Below are positions 39,351 through 47,635 of a stretch of DNA of 55,727 bases, piece by piece (positions within the stretch are counted from its first letter, which is position 1; every line of letters begins with the position of its first letter). Position numbers and translations under genes: made by a program. The notes under the pieces were generated by a model. That model saw only the letters and a list, made by a program, of their open reading frames with translations, had not been told where the DNA came from and made no database searches. The DNA is from Phenylobacterium sp. (lineage in GTDB: Bacteria > Pseudomonadota > Alphaproteobacteria > Caulobacterales > Caulobacteraceae). The stretch covers positions 1-55,727 of the forward strand of contig NZ_JAUYOJ010000147.1 of NCBI RefSeq assembly GCF_030697925.1. The letters run 5' to 3'.

Positions 39351-40754
39351 ATGGCTGACTACAGGCTGCTGATCGGCGGCGAGCTCGTCGATGGCGACGC
39401 GACGATGGAGGTCATCAACCCGGCCACCGAGGAGGTTCTGGCGGTCTGTCCGCGCGGCTCGGAGCGGCAGCTCAACGCCGCGGTCGCCGCCGCCAAGTCC
39501 GCCTTCAAGGGCTGGGCGAAGACGCCGATGGCAGGCCGGCGCGCCCTGGTGCTGAAACTGGCCGACGCGATCGAGGCGCGCACCGAGGAGTTCGCCCGCC
39601 TGCTCACCCAGGAACAGGGCAAGCCTCTGGCCGAATCCACCGCCGAGATCAGCTATACGGCGGCCTTCCTGCGCTATCTCGGCGGCCTGGACCTGGCGAA
39701 CCGGTTGATCGAGGACAACGAGACCCGCCGGGTCGAAATGCGCCGCAAGCCGCTCGGGGTGGTCGGCTGCATCATCCCCTGGAACTTCCCGGTGCTGATC
39801 GTCGCCTTCAAGGCGCCGCTCGCCCTGATCGCCGGCAATACGATCGTGATCAAGCCGGCGCCGACCACGCCGCTCACCACCCTTCGGCTGGGCGAGCTGT
39901 GCGCGGAGATCTTCCCGCCGGGCGTGGTCAACATAGTCACCGACAACAACGACCTGGGCGGCGTGCTCACGGCCCATCCCGACGTCGCCAAGATCAGTTT
40001 CACGGGCTCCACCGAGACCGGCAAGAAGGTGATGGCCAGCGCCGCCTCCACCATCAAGCGCATCACCCTGGAGCTCGGCGGCAACGACGCGGCCATCGTG
40101 CTGGGCGATGTCGATCCCAAGGCCGCGGCGGCCGGAATCTTCGGCGGCGCCACCATGAATGCGGGCCAGGTCTGCCTGGCGATCAAGCGGGTCTACGCCC
40201 ATGAGTCCATCTATGACGCCCTGTGCGACGAGCTCGCCGTCCTGGCCGACGCCGCGGTGGTGGACGACGGCCTGATGCAGGGCGTGCAGATCGGCCCCCT
40301 GCAGAACAAGGCGCAGTACGAGAAGGTGAAGGGCTTCCTGGAGGACGCCCGCGCCGATGGCAAGATCATCGCCGGCGGTGTGGTGGAGGACCGTCCCGGC
40401 TACTTCATTCGCCCGACCATCGTGCGCGACATCACCGACGGCGCGCGGCTGGTGGACGAGGAGCAGTTCGGCCCGATCCTGCCGGTGATCTCCTTCACCG
40501 ACGCAGAGGAGGCCCTGGATCGCGCCAACGCCTCGCCCTGGGGCCTGGGCGGCTCGGTCTGGTCCAAGGACCGCGACCGGGCCTATGCGCTGGCCTGCGA
40601 GATGGAGTCCGGGACGGTCTGGATCAACAAGCATCTCGACTTCGGCCCCAATATCCCGTTCGGCGGGGCCAAGCAGTCCGGCATCGGAGTCGAGTTCGCC
40701 GAGGAGGGGCTGCACGAGTTCACCCAGCTGCAGGTCATCAACGAAGCCCGATGA
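39351..40754 (+). CDS. Aldehyde dehydrogenase of the amine pathway
   Basis: 467-residue NAD(P)-dependent aldehyde dehydrogenase, cytoplasmic. Catalytic residues are intact: Asn145 (PWNFP), Lys168 (IKPA), Glu241 (LELGGND) and Cys275 (GQVC). An ideal AAGGAGG ribosome-binding site precedes the ATG. It should oxidise the aldehyde released by the amine dehydrogenase (for aromatic amines, an arylacetaldehyde such as phenylacetaldehyde) to the acid. Its stop overlaps the ligase start (ATGA). Confidence 0.9.
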   Translation: MADYRLLIGGELVDGDATMEVINPATEEVLAVCPRGSERQLNAAVAAAKSAFKGWAKTPMAGRRALVLKLADAIEARTEEFARLLTQEQGKPLAESTAEISYTAAFLRYLGGLDLANRLIEDNETRRVEMRRKPLGVVGCIIPWNFPVLIVAFKAPLALIAGNTIVIKPAPTTPLTTLRLGELCAEIFPPGVVNIVTDNNDLGGVLTAHPDVAKISFTGSTETGKKVMASAASTIKRITLELGGNDAAIVLGDVDPKAAAAGIFGGATMNAGQVCLAIKRVYAHESIYDALCDELAVLADAAVVDDGLMQGVQIGPLQNKAQYEKVKGFLEDARADGKIIAGGVVEDRPGYFIRPTIVRDITDGARLVDEEQFGPILPVISFTDAEEALDRANASPWGLGGSVWSKDRDRAYALACEMESGTVWINKHLDFGPNIPFGGAKQSGIGVEFAEEGLHEFTQLQVINEAR

Positions 40755-42382
40755 TGCAACCCGGCCTCATGCAGCCCGTCCCGCTGCAAATCTCCAGTAT
40801 CCTGAAGCATGCGGTTCGCGCCCATCCGCGGCGCGAGATCGTCTCGCGCCTCGTGGATGAGCCCCTGTGGCGCTACACCTACGGCGACTTCGCGCGGCGT
40901 ACCGCGCGGGCCGCCAACCTGCTGAAACGGCTGGATATCTCGCCGGGCGACCGGGTGACTACACTGGCCTGGAACACCCACCGACATCTGGAGCTGTTCT
41001 ACGCGGCGCCCGGCGTGGGCGTGGTCCTGCACACCGCCAATCCCCGTCTCTCGGACGAGCAGATCGCCTATACGATCAACCATGCCGGAAGCGCGGTCCT
41101 GTTCTTCGACCGATCGTTCTCGGAGCTGGTCGATCGCATCCGAGCGCAGCTTCCGTCGATCCGCGGTTTCGTGATGCTGAGCGATGAGGATCGGCTGATC
41201 CCCGGAGCCGTCGGCGCCGTCTCCTACGAGACCCTCATCGCCGGGGAGACGGACAGCCTCGACTGGCCGGAGTTCGACGAGAACGCCGGCGCCTTCCTCT
41301 GCTACACCTCGGGGACGACCGGCGATCCCAAGGGGGTGCTCTATTCGCACCGCTCCGTCGTGCTCCACGCCATGGGCGCTGGGCTGTCGGGTGCGTTCGG
41401 TTTCTCGGCCTTCGACGTCATCATGCCTTGCTCGTCGCTCTATCACGCGACCGCCTGGGGCCTGCCGTTCACGGGTCTGCTGAGCGGCTGCAAGTTCGTC
41501 CTGCCCTGCGACCGGATGGACCCGGCCAGCCTGTCGGAGCTCATCGGCGCCGAGGGCGTAACCTTCTCGGGCGGCGTGCCGACCATCTGGACCATGTACC
41601 TGGACCATCTGAACCGCACCGGTGAGGGTACGGGGCGGCTTCAACGGGTGGTGATCGGCGGTTCCGCGGTTCCCAGGGCGATGGCCGAGACCTTCCAGCA
41701 GCGCTACGGCGTCCAGGTCCTGCAGATCTGGGGCATGACGGAGATGAGCCCGCTCGGGGTGATCGCCACCTCGACTCCGGCCATCGCCGAGCCGGGGCAG
41801 GCCCATGAGAACGAGATCATCTGGACGCGGCAGGGGCGCCTGCAGTTCGGGGTGGAGCTGAAGATTGTCGACGAAACCGGCGTCGAACTTCCCCGCGACG
41901 GCGTGAGCTCCGGATCGCTGCTCGTCCGCGGTCCCTGGGTGATTGAGCGATATTATCGCGCCGGCGAGTCAGCCCTTGGGTCGGACGGCTGGTTCGACAC
42001 GGGCGACATCGCCACCCTGGACGAGGACGGCTTCCTTCGGATCACCGACCGCAAGAAGGATGTCATCAAGTCCGGCGGCGAGTGGATCTCGTCCATCGAC
42101 ATCGAGAACATCATGGCCGCATGCCCCGGCGTGAAGACCGCCGCCGTCGTGGGCGTCGCACATCCCAAATGGGAAGAGCGCCCGATCCTGGTCATTGAGC
42201 GGCATGAGGGCGCCGGCCTGACGGAAGCCGAGGTTCAGGGATTCCTGGAGCCGCGCATCGTCAAATGGTGGATGCCCGACCTCGTGGTGTTCGAGCCCGT
42301 GCCGCTGACCGCCACGGGCAAGGTCGACAAGAAACGCCTTCGCGAAAGGCACGGAGAGGCCCTGGTCGCGGCTGGCAGGTGA
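40751..42382 (+). CDS. AMP-forming acyl/aryl-CoA ligase
   Basis: 543-residue ANL-superfamily ligase, nearest by eye to medium-chain and DmdB/AlkK-type acyl-CoA synthetases. P-loop motif [12 protein letters not shown] near residue 185, GMTEMSP near 328, [12 protein letters not shown] near 417 and C-terminal Lys motif [10 protein letters not shown] near 524. It activates the acid made by the preceding aldehyde dehydrogenase to a CoA thioester for degradation. The start at 40751 overlaps the dehydrogenase stop by 4 bp. The acid is probably aryl- or alkyl-acetic; specificity is not readable. Confidence 0.88.
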   Translation: MMQPGLMQPVPLQISSILKHAVRAHPRREIVSRLVDEPLWRYTYGDFARRTARAANLLKRLDISPGDRVTTLAWNTHRHLELFYAAPGVGVVLHTANPRLSDEQIAYTINHAGSAVLFFDRSFSELVDRIRAQLPSIRGFVMLSDEDRLIPGAVGAVSYETLIAGETDSLDWPEFDENAGAFLCYTSGTTGDPKGVLYSHRSVVLHAMGAGLSGAFGFSAFDVIMPCSSLYHATAWGLPFTGLLSGCKFVLPCDRMDPASLSELIGAEGVTFSGGVPTIWTMYLDHLNRTGEGTGRLQRVVIGGSAVPRAMAETFQQRYGVQVLQIWGMTEMSPLGVIATSTPAIAEPGQAHENEIIWTRQGRLQFGVELKIVDETGVELPRDGVSSGSLLVRGPWVIERYYRAGESALGSDGWFDTGDIATLDEDGFLRITDRKKDVIKSGGEWISSIDIENIMAACPGVKTAAVVGVAHPKWEERPILVIERHEGAGLTEAEVQGFLEPRIVKWWMPDLVVFEPVPLTATGKVDKKRLRERHGEALVAAGR

Positions 42383-42413
42383 CCCGCGCCCGCCGCCATA
42401 CGAGTCGCTAGGT

Positions 42414-42439
42414 GAGGGGCCTGCGCTTGCGATACGTAT
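42414..42439 (+). promoter_or_regulatory. Candidate ECF promoter A (sensor operon)
   Basis: GAGGG (42414-42418), 16 bases, CGTAT (42435-42439). The same spacing and cores occur before copA and after the CusF-like gene. A start about 10 bases downstream would leave a leader of some 25 bases to the first gene, consistent with autoregulation by the ECF sigma factor. Confidence 0.6.
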
Positions 42440-42470
42440 AAGGCAGGAGTCGTCTTTCCATGGGTGAGCC

Positions 42471-42764
42471 ATGAGCCTCAGGCTCGACAACGCACTGGAA
42501 GCCCTGAAGGCCGAGGGGCCCGAGCGGAGCTTGGACCATCTCGAGCCCGCCGTGTGGCGGCGCATCGAGGCCGCGAGCGAAATGCGCTCGATGGATTGGA
42601 TCGTGCTGCCGGTGCGGGCGGCCGCGGTGGTCGTGGCGCTGGGCGTCGGCGTGGCCGGCGGAGGGTTCGCGGCCTCGGCGGCCGCGGACGAACGTCGGGA
42701 GATCTCCGTCTTCTCGATCGACTCGCGCTTGGCGCCCTCGACCCTGCTCGACGAACAGGGATGA
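42471..42764 (+). CDS. CnrY-like membrane anti-sigma factor
   Basis: 97-residue single-pass protein: a cytoplasmic N-terminal segment of about 45 residues (ALEALKAEGPERSLDHLEPA), one helix (about 46-70) and a short periplasmic tail. No database-level motif is visible. The assignment rests on size (CnrY is about 95 residues), topology and position first in an overlapping trio with a CnrX-like sensor and an ECF sigma factor. It would hold the sigma factor at the membrane until the sensor signals metal. The next gene overlaps by 4 bp (ATGA). Confidence 0.75.
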   Translation: MSLRLDNALEALKAEGPERSLDHLEPAVWRRIEAASEMRSMDWIVLPVRAAAVVVALGVGVAGGGFAASAAADERREISVFSIDSRLAPSTLLDEQG

Positions 42765-43201
42765 AGTTCGTCGGACGAGGCCTGGTCCTCACGCTCATAC
42801 TGGCCGCGCTCGCGGCCGCCGGCGGCACCTGGGTGGGCGCGCGCTATGTGGTGGAACAGCGGCGCACGCCGTCGCTGCATGAGTTCGTGCATCACGAGCT
42901 GGCCCTGTCGGCCGACCAGGAGCGTCGGCTTGAAGCTTTGGAGCAGGACTTCGCCGTCCGTCGTCGGGCGCGGGAGGCGCAGCTCCGCGCCGCCAACGCC
43001 GAACTGGCCGCGGCCATCCACGCCCGGCACGAATATTCCCCCGAGGTGAAGGCCGCGGTCGAGCGGTTCCACCACGCCATGGGTGAGCTCCAGAAGGAGA
43101 CCATTCTCCATGTCCTGGAGATGCGGAAGGTCCTGACGCCGGAACAGGCGGCCAAGTTCGATCGCCGGATCGCCGAGGCGCTGACCGACCAGGCGCTGTG
43201 A
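42761..43201 (+). CDS. CnrX-like periplasmic heavy-metal sensor
   Basis: 146-residue protein with an N-terminal membrane anchor (about 6-24) and a helical periplasmic domain. His40, His44, Glu61, His117 and Met121 match the spacing of the CnrX metal ligands (His42, His46, Glu63, His119, Met123, recalled from the literature) with a constant offset of two. CnrX is about 148 residues. It should bind Ni, Co, Zn or Cu and relieve the anti-sigma. It overlaps the genes on both sides by 4 bp. Confidence 0.85.
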   Translation: MKFVGRGLVLTLILAALAAAGGTWVGARYVVEQRRTPSLHEFVHHELALSADQERRLEALEQDFAVRRRAREAQLRAANAELAAAIHARHEYSPEVKAAVERFHHAMGELQKETILHVLEMRKVLTPEQAAKFDRRIAEALTDQAL

Positions 43202-43773
43202 TCGGGGCCGACGAGGAGAGCGACGCCGCGCTGGCGGCTCGCGCCGCCCGCGGCGAGGACCATGCCTTCACCCTGCTGATGCGCCGTCACAAGGGCGGGC
43301 TCTATGGCTTCGTGCGGCGCCATGTGGGCGATGCGGACGCCGCCTATGAGGTTGTCCAGGAAAGCTTTGTCGCCGCGTGGAAGGCCCTGGGCCGGTATGA
43401 TCGCGCCAGGCCCTTCGGTGTCTGGCTGCGCGCCATCGCCCTCAACAAGTGCCGCGATCGCGGCCGGCGCCAGGCCGTGCGCCGCATCGTCCTTGGCGAG
43501 AAGGACGCCGAGTCCCCCGAGGCCCAGCGTCAGGCCGATCCGGCGCCGAACGCCGAGGCTGTGCTGGTCTCAGCCCAGCGCCGCGCCGCGCTCGATGCGG
43601 CCATCGCCAAGCTGCCCACGAAGCTCAAGGAACCCTTGATCCTCACCTATTTCGACGAACTGTCGCAGCAACAGGCCGGCCAGCTCCTGGGGGTCAGCGC
43701 CAAGACCGTGGAGACCCGGGTCTACCGAGCCCGTCAGAAGCTGGCGCAGATCCTGGGTCTCGACGCCGAATAA
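43198..43773 (+). CDS. ECF sigma factor, CnrH-like
   Basis: 191-residue extracytoplasmic-function sigma factor, the same length as CnrH. Region 2 (about 23-85) includes YEVVQESFVAAWKALGRYD, and region 4 (about 125-185) includes YFDELSQQQAGQLLGVSAKT. The start is GTG at 43198, overlapping the sensor stop (GTGA). It should direct RNA polymerase to its own operon and to metal-defence genes; the GAGGG-N16-CGTAT sites are the proposed targets. The copper genes follow immediately. Confidence 0.92.
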   Translation: MIGADEESDAALAARAARGEDHAFTLLMRRHKGGLYGFVRRHVGDADAAYEVVQESFVAAWKALGRYDRARPFGVWLRAIALNKCRDRGRRQAVRRIVLGEKDAESPEAQRQADPAPNAEAVLVSAQRRAALDAAIAKLPTKLKEPLILTYFDELSQQQAGQLLGVSAKTVETRVYRARQKLAQILGLDAE

Positions 43774-43787
43774 GTGTTCCGCCGGCC

Positions 43788-43813
43788 GAGGGGTGGAGGA
43801 CGAACTTGCGTAT
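43788..43813 (+). promoter_or_regulatory. Candidate ECF promoter B (copA)
   Basis: GAGGG (43788-43792), 16 bases, CGTAT (43809-43813), within the longer TGCGTATCCATCT that nearly repeats in site C. It lies 15 bp after the sigma-factor stop and about 80 bp before copA. Confidence 0.65.
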
Positions 43814-43894
43814 CCATCTCTGCAAACGCCCCCTTGACCCTCCCGCCATGGGAAGCCCCATCTCCTCCGCGCCACGAGGATAGGACCTGTCTGT

Positions 43895-45619
43895 ATGCGC
43901 CGACGCGCCCTTGCTGATTTCGATCGCCGCCAACTTCTGCGTGGAGCCGTGGCCCTGGGGGGAGGCGCCGCGGTCAGCGCCATGCTGCCGGCCTGGGCCC
44001 AGAGCGCGACGCCGGGCCTGGTCTCCACCCTGCCGAGCGTCTCCGGCGAGGAGATCAAGCTCACCATCGGCCATACGGCGTTCAAGGTTGACGGCCGCGC
44101 GGGCCACGCCGTCACCACCAACGGGACCGTGCCCGGACCGCTTGTCCGGCTGAAGGAAGGCCAGAACGTCCGGATCGCGGTGACCAACACCCTGGACGAG
44201 GACACCTCGATCCACTGGCACGGCCTGATCCTGCCCTTCCAGATGGACGGCGTCCCCGGTGTCAGCTTCCCCGGCATCAAGCCGGGCGAGACCTTCGTCT
44301 ATGAGTTCCCGGTCCGCCAGGCCGGCACCTACTGGTACCACAGCCATTCCGGCCTCCAGGAGCAGGAGGGCCACTACGGCCCCATCGTGATCGATCCGGC
44401 GGGTCCCGATCCGGTCGCCTACGACCGCGAGCACGTGGTGGTGCTCTCCGACTACAGCTTCATGCATCCGCACGTGACAATGCGGAAGCTCAAGGCCCAA
44501 GCGGGTTATTTCAACGAGCAGAAGCAGACCATCGCCGGTCTGATGCGGGGCAAGGACCAGCCGCTGAAGGACCGTATGGAGTGGTCCAAGATGCTGATGG
44601 ACCCCACGGACATCCTCGACATCACCGGCTCGACCTACACCTATCTGATCAACGGCCATGGCCCGAAGGACAACTGGACTGGCCTCTTTGCGCCCGGCGA
44701 ACGGGTGCGGCTGCGCTTCATCAACGCCGGCGCGATGAGCGTCTTCAATGTCCGCATCCCGGGCCTGAAGATGAGCGTCGTCCAGGCTGACGGCCAGAAC
44801 GTGCGGCCGGTGGAGGTCGACGAGTTCCAGATCTCTCCGGCCGAGACCTATGACGTCATCGTCCAGCCGACCGCCGATCAGGCCTACACCCTGGTCGCCG
44901 AAGCCGCCGACCGTTCCGGCATGGGCCGGGCGACCCTGGCGCCGCGGCCGGGTATGGTCGCCGCCGTCCCGCCGCTGCGCGAGCGTCCGCTGCTGACCAT
45001 GCGCGACATGGGCATGGATCACTCCGCCATGGGGGGCATGGAGGGGATGGATCACGGCTCCATGTCCATGCGCGATCCGAGAAACGCGCCGCAGGTGAAG
45101 CTGGGGCCGGGGGTGCAGATGATCTCGCCCATGCCGGTCGACCGCACCGGCGAGCCCGGCCTAGGGCTCGAGAACGTCGGCCACAAGGCGCTGACCTATC
45201 GCGACCTGGTCGCGCTCAACCCCAATCCCGATCCCCGACCGCCCTCGCGTGAGATGGAGATCCACCTGACCGGCAACATGGAACGCTTCATGTGGTCGTT
45301 CGACGGCGAGAAGTTCAGCCACCTGAAGGCGCCCATCCCCTTCCGTCTGAACGAGCGGGTGAGGGTGACCCTGGTCAACGACTCGATGATGGGCCATCCG
45401 ATCCACCTGCACGGCCACTTCTATGAGGTGGTGAACGGCAACCCCGGGCATCATCCGATGAAGCACACGGTCAATGTGCTGCCCGGCGGCAAGGTCACCT
45501 TCGACCTCACGGCCGATGCTCCCGGCGATTGGGCGTTCCACTGCCACCTGCTGCACCACATGCATGCAGGCATGTTCAACGTGGTCACCGTGCGGCCCCT
45601 CGAAGGAGGCGCAGCGTGA
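43895..45619 (+). CDS. copA: Periplasmic multicopper oxidase, CopA/PcoA type
   Basis: 574-residue copper oxidase with a Tat signal (DRRQLLRGAVALGG, residues 10-23). Copper ligands: HWHG at 107-110, YHSHSG around 149-151, HPIHLHG near 503 and HCHLLHHMHAGM near 550 including the type 1 Met. A Met/His-rich loop (MRDMGMDHSAMGGMEGMDHG, about 369-388) is typical of CopA and binds extra copper. It oxidises Cu(I) to less toxic Cu(II) in the periplasm. The candidate ECF promoter lies just upstream. Confidence 0.94.
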   Translation: MRRRALADFDRRQLLRGAVALGGGAAVSAMLPAWAQSATPGLVSTLPSVSGEEIKLTIGHTAFKVDGRAGHAVTTNGTVPGPLVRLKEGQNVRIAVTNTLDEDTSIHWHGLILPFQMDGVPGVSFPGIKPGETFVYEFPVRQAGTYWYHSHSGLQEQEGHYGPIVIDPAGPDPVAYDREHVVVLSDYSFMHPHVTMRKLKAQAGYFNEQKQTIAGLMRGKDQPLKDRMEWSKMLMDPTDILDITGSTYTYLINGHGPKDNWTGLFAPGERVRLRFINAGAMSVFNVRIPGLKMSVVQADGQNVRPVEVDEFQISPAETYDVIVQPTADQAYTLVAEAADRSGMGRATLAPRPGMVAAVPPLRERPLLTMRDMGMDHSAMGGMEGMDHGSMSMRDPRNAPQVKLGPGVQMISPMPVDRTGEPGLGLENVGHKALTYRDLVALNPNPDPRPPSREMEIHLTGNMERFMWSFDGEKFSHLKAPIPFRLNERVRVTLVNDSMMGHPIHLHGHFYEVVNGNPGHHPMKHTVNVLPGGKVTFDLTADAPGDWAFHCHLLHHMHAGMFNVVTVRPLEGGAA

Positions 45620-46542
45620 ACCGGCTTCTCCTGATCGGCCTGCTGCCGCTCGCCGTCGCCGCGCCCGCCTCGGCGCAGCACGCCGGCCACGCCATGCCCG
45701 CGCCGCCGCCCGCGGCCGATCCCCACGCCGGGCACGTCATGCCGGCGGAAGCCGCTCCGCCCGCCGCCGATCCTCATGCCGGCCACGATATGTCGAAGAT
45801 GGCGCCGACGGCGGGCGCCGAACCCCCGCCGCCGCCCAGCGACCACGCGGCCGAGCGGTTCCACAGTCCCGCCGCCATGGCCGCGGCGCGGGCCCAGCTC
45901 GCCCGCGAGCACGGGGGCGAACCCGCGTGGAAGGTGATGCTCAGCACGGCTGAGCGACGCCCCGCCTCGGGCCAGGATAGCTACGCCTGGGAAGGCGAGG
46001 CCTGGTATGGCGGCGACGCCCACCGACTGGTCGTGAAAACGGAAGGCGAGGGCGCCGATCATCTCGAGAGCGCTGAGCTGCAGGCGCTCTTTTCCCGCGC
46101 GATCAGCCCCTATTTCGATCTTCAGGTCGGGCTGCGGCACGACTTCGAGCCCACCCCGTCACGCACCTACGCGACACTCGGCTTCGAGGGGCTGGCCCCC
46201 TACTGGTTCGAGGTGGAGGGCGCGGCCTTCCTCTCCGACAAGGGCGACCTCTCAGCGCGCCTCGAGGGCTCCTACGACCTGCGGCTCACCCAGAAACTGA
46301 TCCTGGAACCCCGGGGCGAGATCAATCTCGCGGCCCGGGACGACCCCGCGACCGGCGTCGGCTCGGGCCTCACCGACACCGAGCTCGGCCTGCGCCTGCG
46401 CTACGAGTTCCGCCGCGAGTTCGCGCCCTATGTCGGCGTGGTCCATGAGCGGAAGTACGGGAAGACCGCCGACTTCGCGCGCGCCGCCGGCGAGGATGTC
46501 GACACCACCCGCTTGGTCATCGGCCTACGGGCCTGGTTCTAA
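45616..46542 (+). CDS. copB: Outer-membrane copper resistance protein CopB
   Basis: 308-residue protein. The signal peptide ends near ASAQ; then a His/Met/Pro-rich segment with three HAGH repeats (HAGHAMP, HAGHVMP, HAGHDMS), and from about residue 110 a beta-barrel domain ending in RAWF. This is the CopB/PcoB layout, sequestering or binding copper at the outer membrane. The start is GTG at 45616, overlapping copA by 4 bp and preceded by AAGGAGG. Confidence 0.93.
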   Translation: MNRLLLIGLLPLAVAAPASAQHAGHAMPAPPPAADPHAGHVMPAEAAPPAADPHAGHDMSKMAPTAGAEPPPPPSDHAAERFHSPAAMAAARAQLAREHGGEPAWKVMLSTAERRPASGQDSYAWEGEAWYGGDAHRLVVKTEGEGADHLESAELQALFSRAISPYFDLQVGLRHDFEPTPSRTYATLGFEGLAPYWFEVEGAAFLSDKGDLSARLEGSYDLRLTQKLILEPRGEINLAARDDPATGVGSGLTDTELGLRLRYEFRREFAPYVGVVHERKYGKTADFARAAGEDVDTTRLVIGLRAWF

Positions 46543-46628
46543 CAACCCGGCCTCTCCGAGGTCGGTTCTTCGGGTGGCCGCCAGCCGCCGTCTATACCGC
46601 GCCGTTTGGCGCCAGTTTGGAGATCGAA

Positions 46629-46949
46629 ATGAAAACCGTCGTCCTGTCCCTCGCCGCCGCCCTGGCCATGACCTCCGCCGCCGCCGCCCAAAGCGATCAC
46701 AGCGGTCACGCCGCCCCGAAGGCCGCTCCGTCCGTGGCCCTGGTTGAGGGCGTCGGCGTCGTGAAGAAGGTGGACGCCAAGGCCGGCACGGTCACCCTGG
46801 CCCACGACCCCATCAAGGCGCTCAACTGGCCGGCCATGACCATGCCCTTCAAGGTGTCCGACAAGGCCCTGCTCGCGAAGGCGGCCGTCGGCAGCAAGAT
46901 CCGTTTCCAGCTGAGCGGTCAGACCATCGTCGGCATCCGGGCCTTCTAG
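46629..46949 (+). CDS. CusF-like periplasmic copper-binding protein
   Basis: 106-residue secreted protein. Signal peptide 1-20 (AAAAQ), a short His-containing linker (SDHSGHA) and a small barrel with the CusF pattern GVVKKVDAKAGTVTLAHDPI then LNWPAMTMPFKV, whose Trp and Met residues bind Cu(I) or Ag(I). ATG at 46629 is chosen because GGAG lies about seven bases upstream. It probably shuttles copper; no CusCBA efflux genes are in the window. Confidence 0.9.
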   Translation: MKTVVLSLAAALAMTSAAAAQSDHSGHAAPKAAPSVALVEGVGVVKKVDAKAGTVTLAHDPIKALNWPAMTMPFKVSDKALLAKAAVGSKIRFQLSGQTIVGIRAF

Positions 46950-46963
46950 GGCTGCAGGCCTGT

Positions 46964-46989
46964 CGGCCGGGCCGTCTTCGCCCCGGCCG
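46964..46989 (+). terminator. Hairpin after the CusF-like gene
   Basis: 8-bp GC-rich stem (CGGCCGGG / CCCGGCCG) with a 10-base loop, 15 bp after the stop. No T-tract; a possible terminator of the copper operon. Confidence 0.45.
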
Positions 46990-47053
46990 CTGGCCCCTTC
47001 GGCCCACGCGAGACGAGCTTGGCGTCCCTTGTCCGCGCATTGCGTCGAGAGAT

Positions 47054-47079
47054 GAGGGATCGGTCTTCCCGGTGCGTAT
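47054..47079 (+). promoter_or_regulatory. Candidate ECF promoter C (upstream of the TBDR-PepSY group)
   Basis: GAGGG (47054-47058), 16 bases, CGTAT (47075-47079), with the extension TGCGTATCCGTCT that differs from site B at one base. It lies about 560 bp before the next clear gene, a TBDR, so it would give a long leader, a small RNA or an unrecognised short gene. Confidence 0.5.
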
Positions 47080-47086
47080 CCGTCTT

Positions 47087-47635
47087 ATCCGAGCCGCTGT
47101 TTCGCGCAGCGATCAAGGATGCGCGCCTTCAGCTGGGGATTTCAAGAAAACGTAGTGTTACGGGAATTTCGTCCGCCGTGACAACGATGATATCTGAGTG
47201 ATGTCGTCGAAATGGCTGTAAATTCAAGAATTACTCCACCATGTGTCCACGTTCTGGCGCGTGAATACTGCTATTTGGAAAATATAGCCTCGAACACGAG
47301 GGCTGATTCGACGATCAAATAATCGACATGTTGGATGTATTCTGCACGAAAACATACGCATGGATGCGAAGTTAGCCTGAAAACATGTCGAGGTGAAAAT
47401 AGCCATTATCTTGCGGAGTTGTCCCGATTCTAGGGAATTTATTTCCCGATCTACCGCAAGAGTGTTGCGCCATGAGTCGAAAGTGGCGTCGATCGGCAAT
47501 CGCGCACCCTCGGGGAAACGTTGAATATGTATATACCTATCTTGACACTTTGAGGCGCGAAACAAGACAGTCGGGTGAATGGTGCGGCCTCGCTGGAGAC
47601 GGTCGGGCCGGGGTCTAATGGGACAGGGGATGGCC
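47087..47635. other. AT-richer region without a convincing gene
   Basis: About 550 bp of visibly lower GC than the rest of the window, upstream of a TBDR. A long minus-strand frame runs through it but has no recognisable domain and continues into the antisense of the TBDR. A 9-bp inverted repeat, CGACATGTT at 47324-47332 and AACATGTCG at 47382-47390, lies in the middle. It could be a decayed insert or a long regulatory leader. Confidence 0.45.

Noticed and set aside
42471..46949. Metal block considered as a nickel/cobalt efflux locus
   Set aside because: No cnrCBA or other RND or P-type pump is present; the effector genes are copper-specific families.
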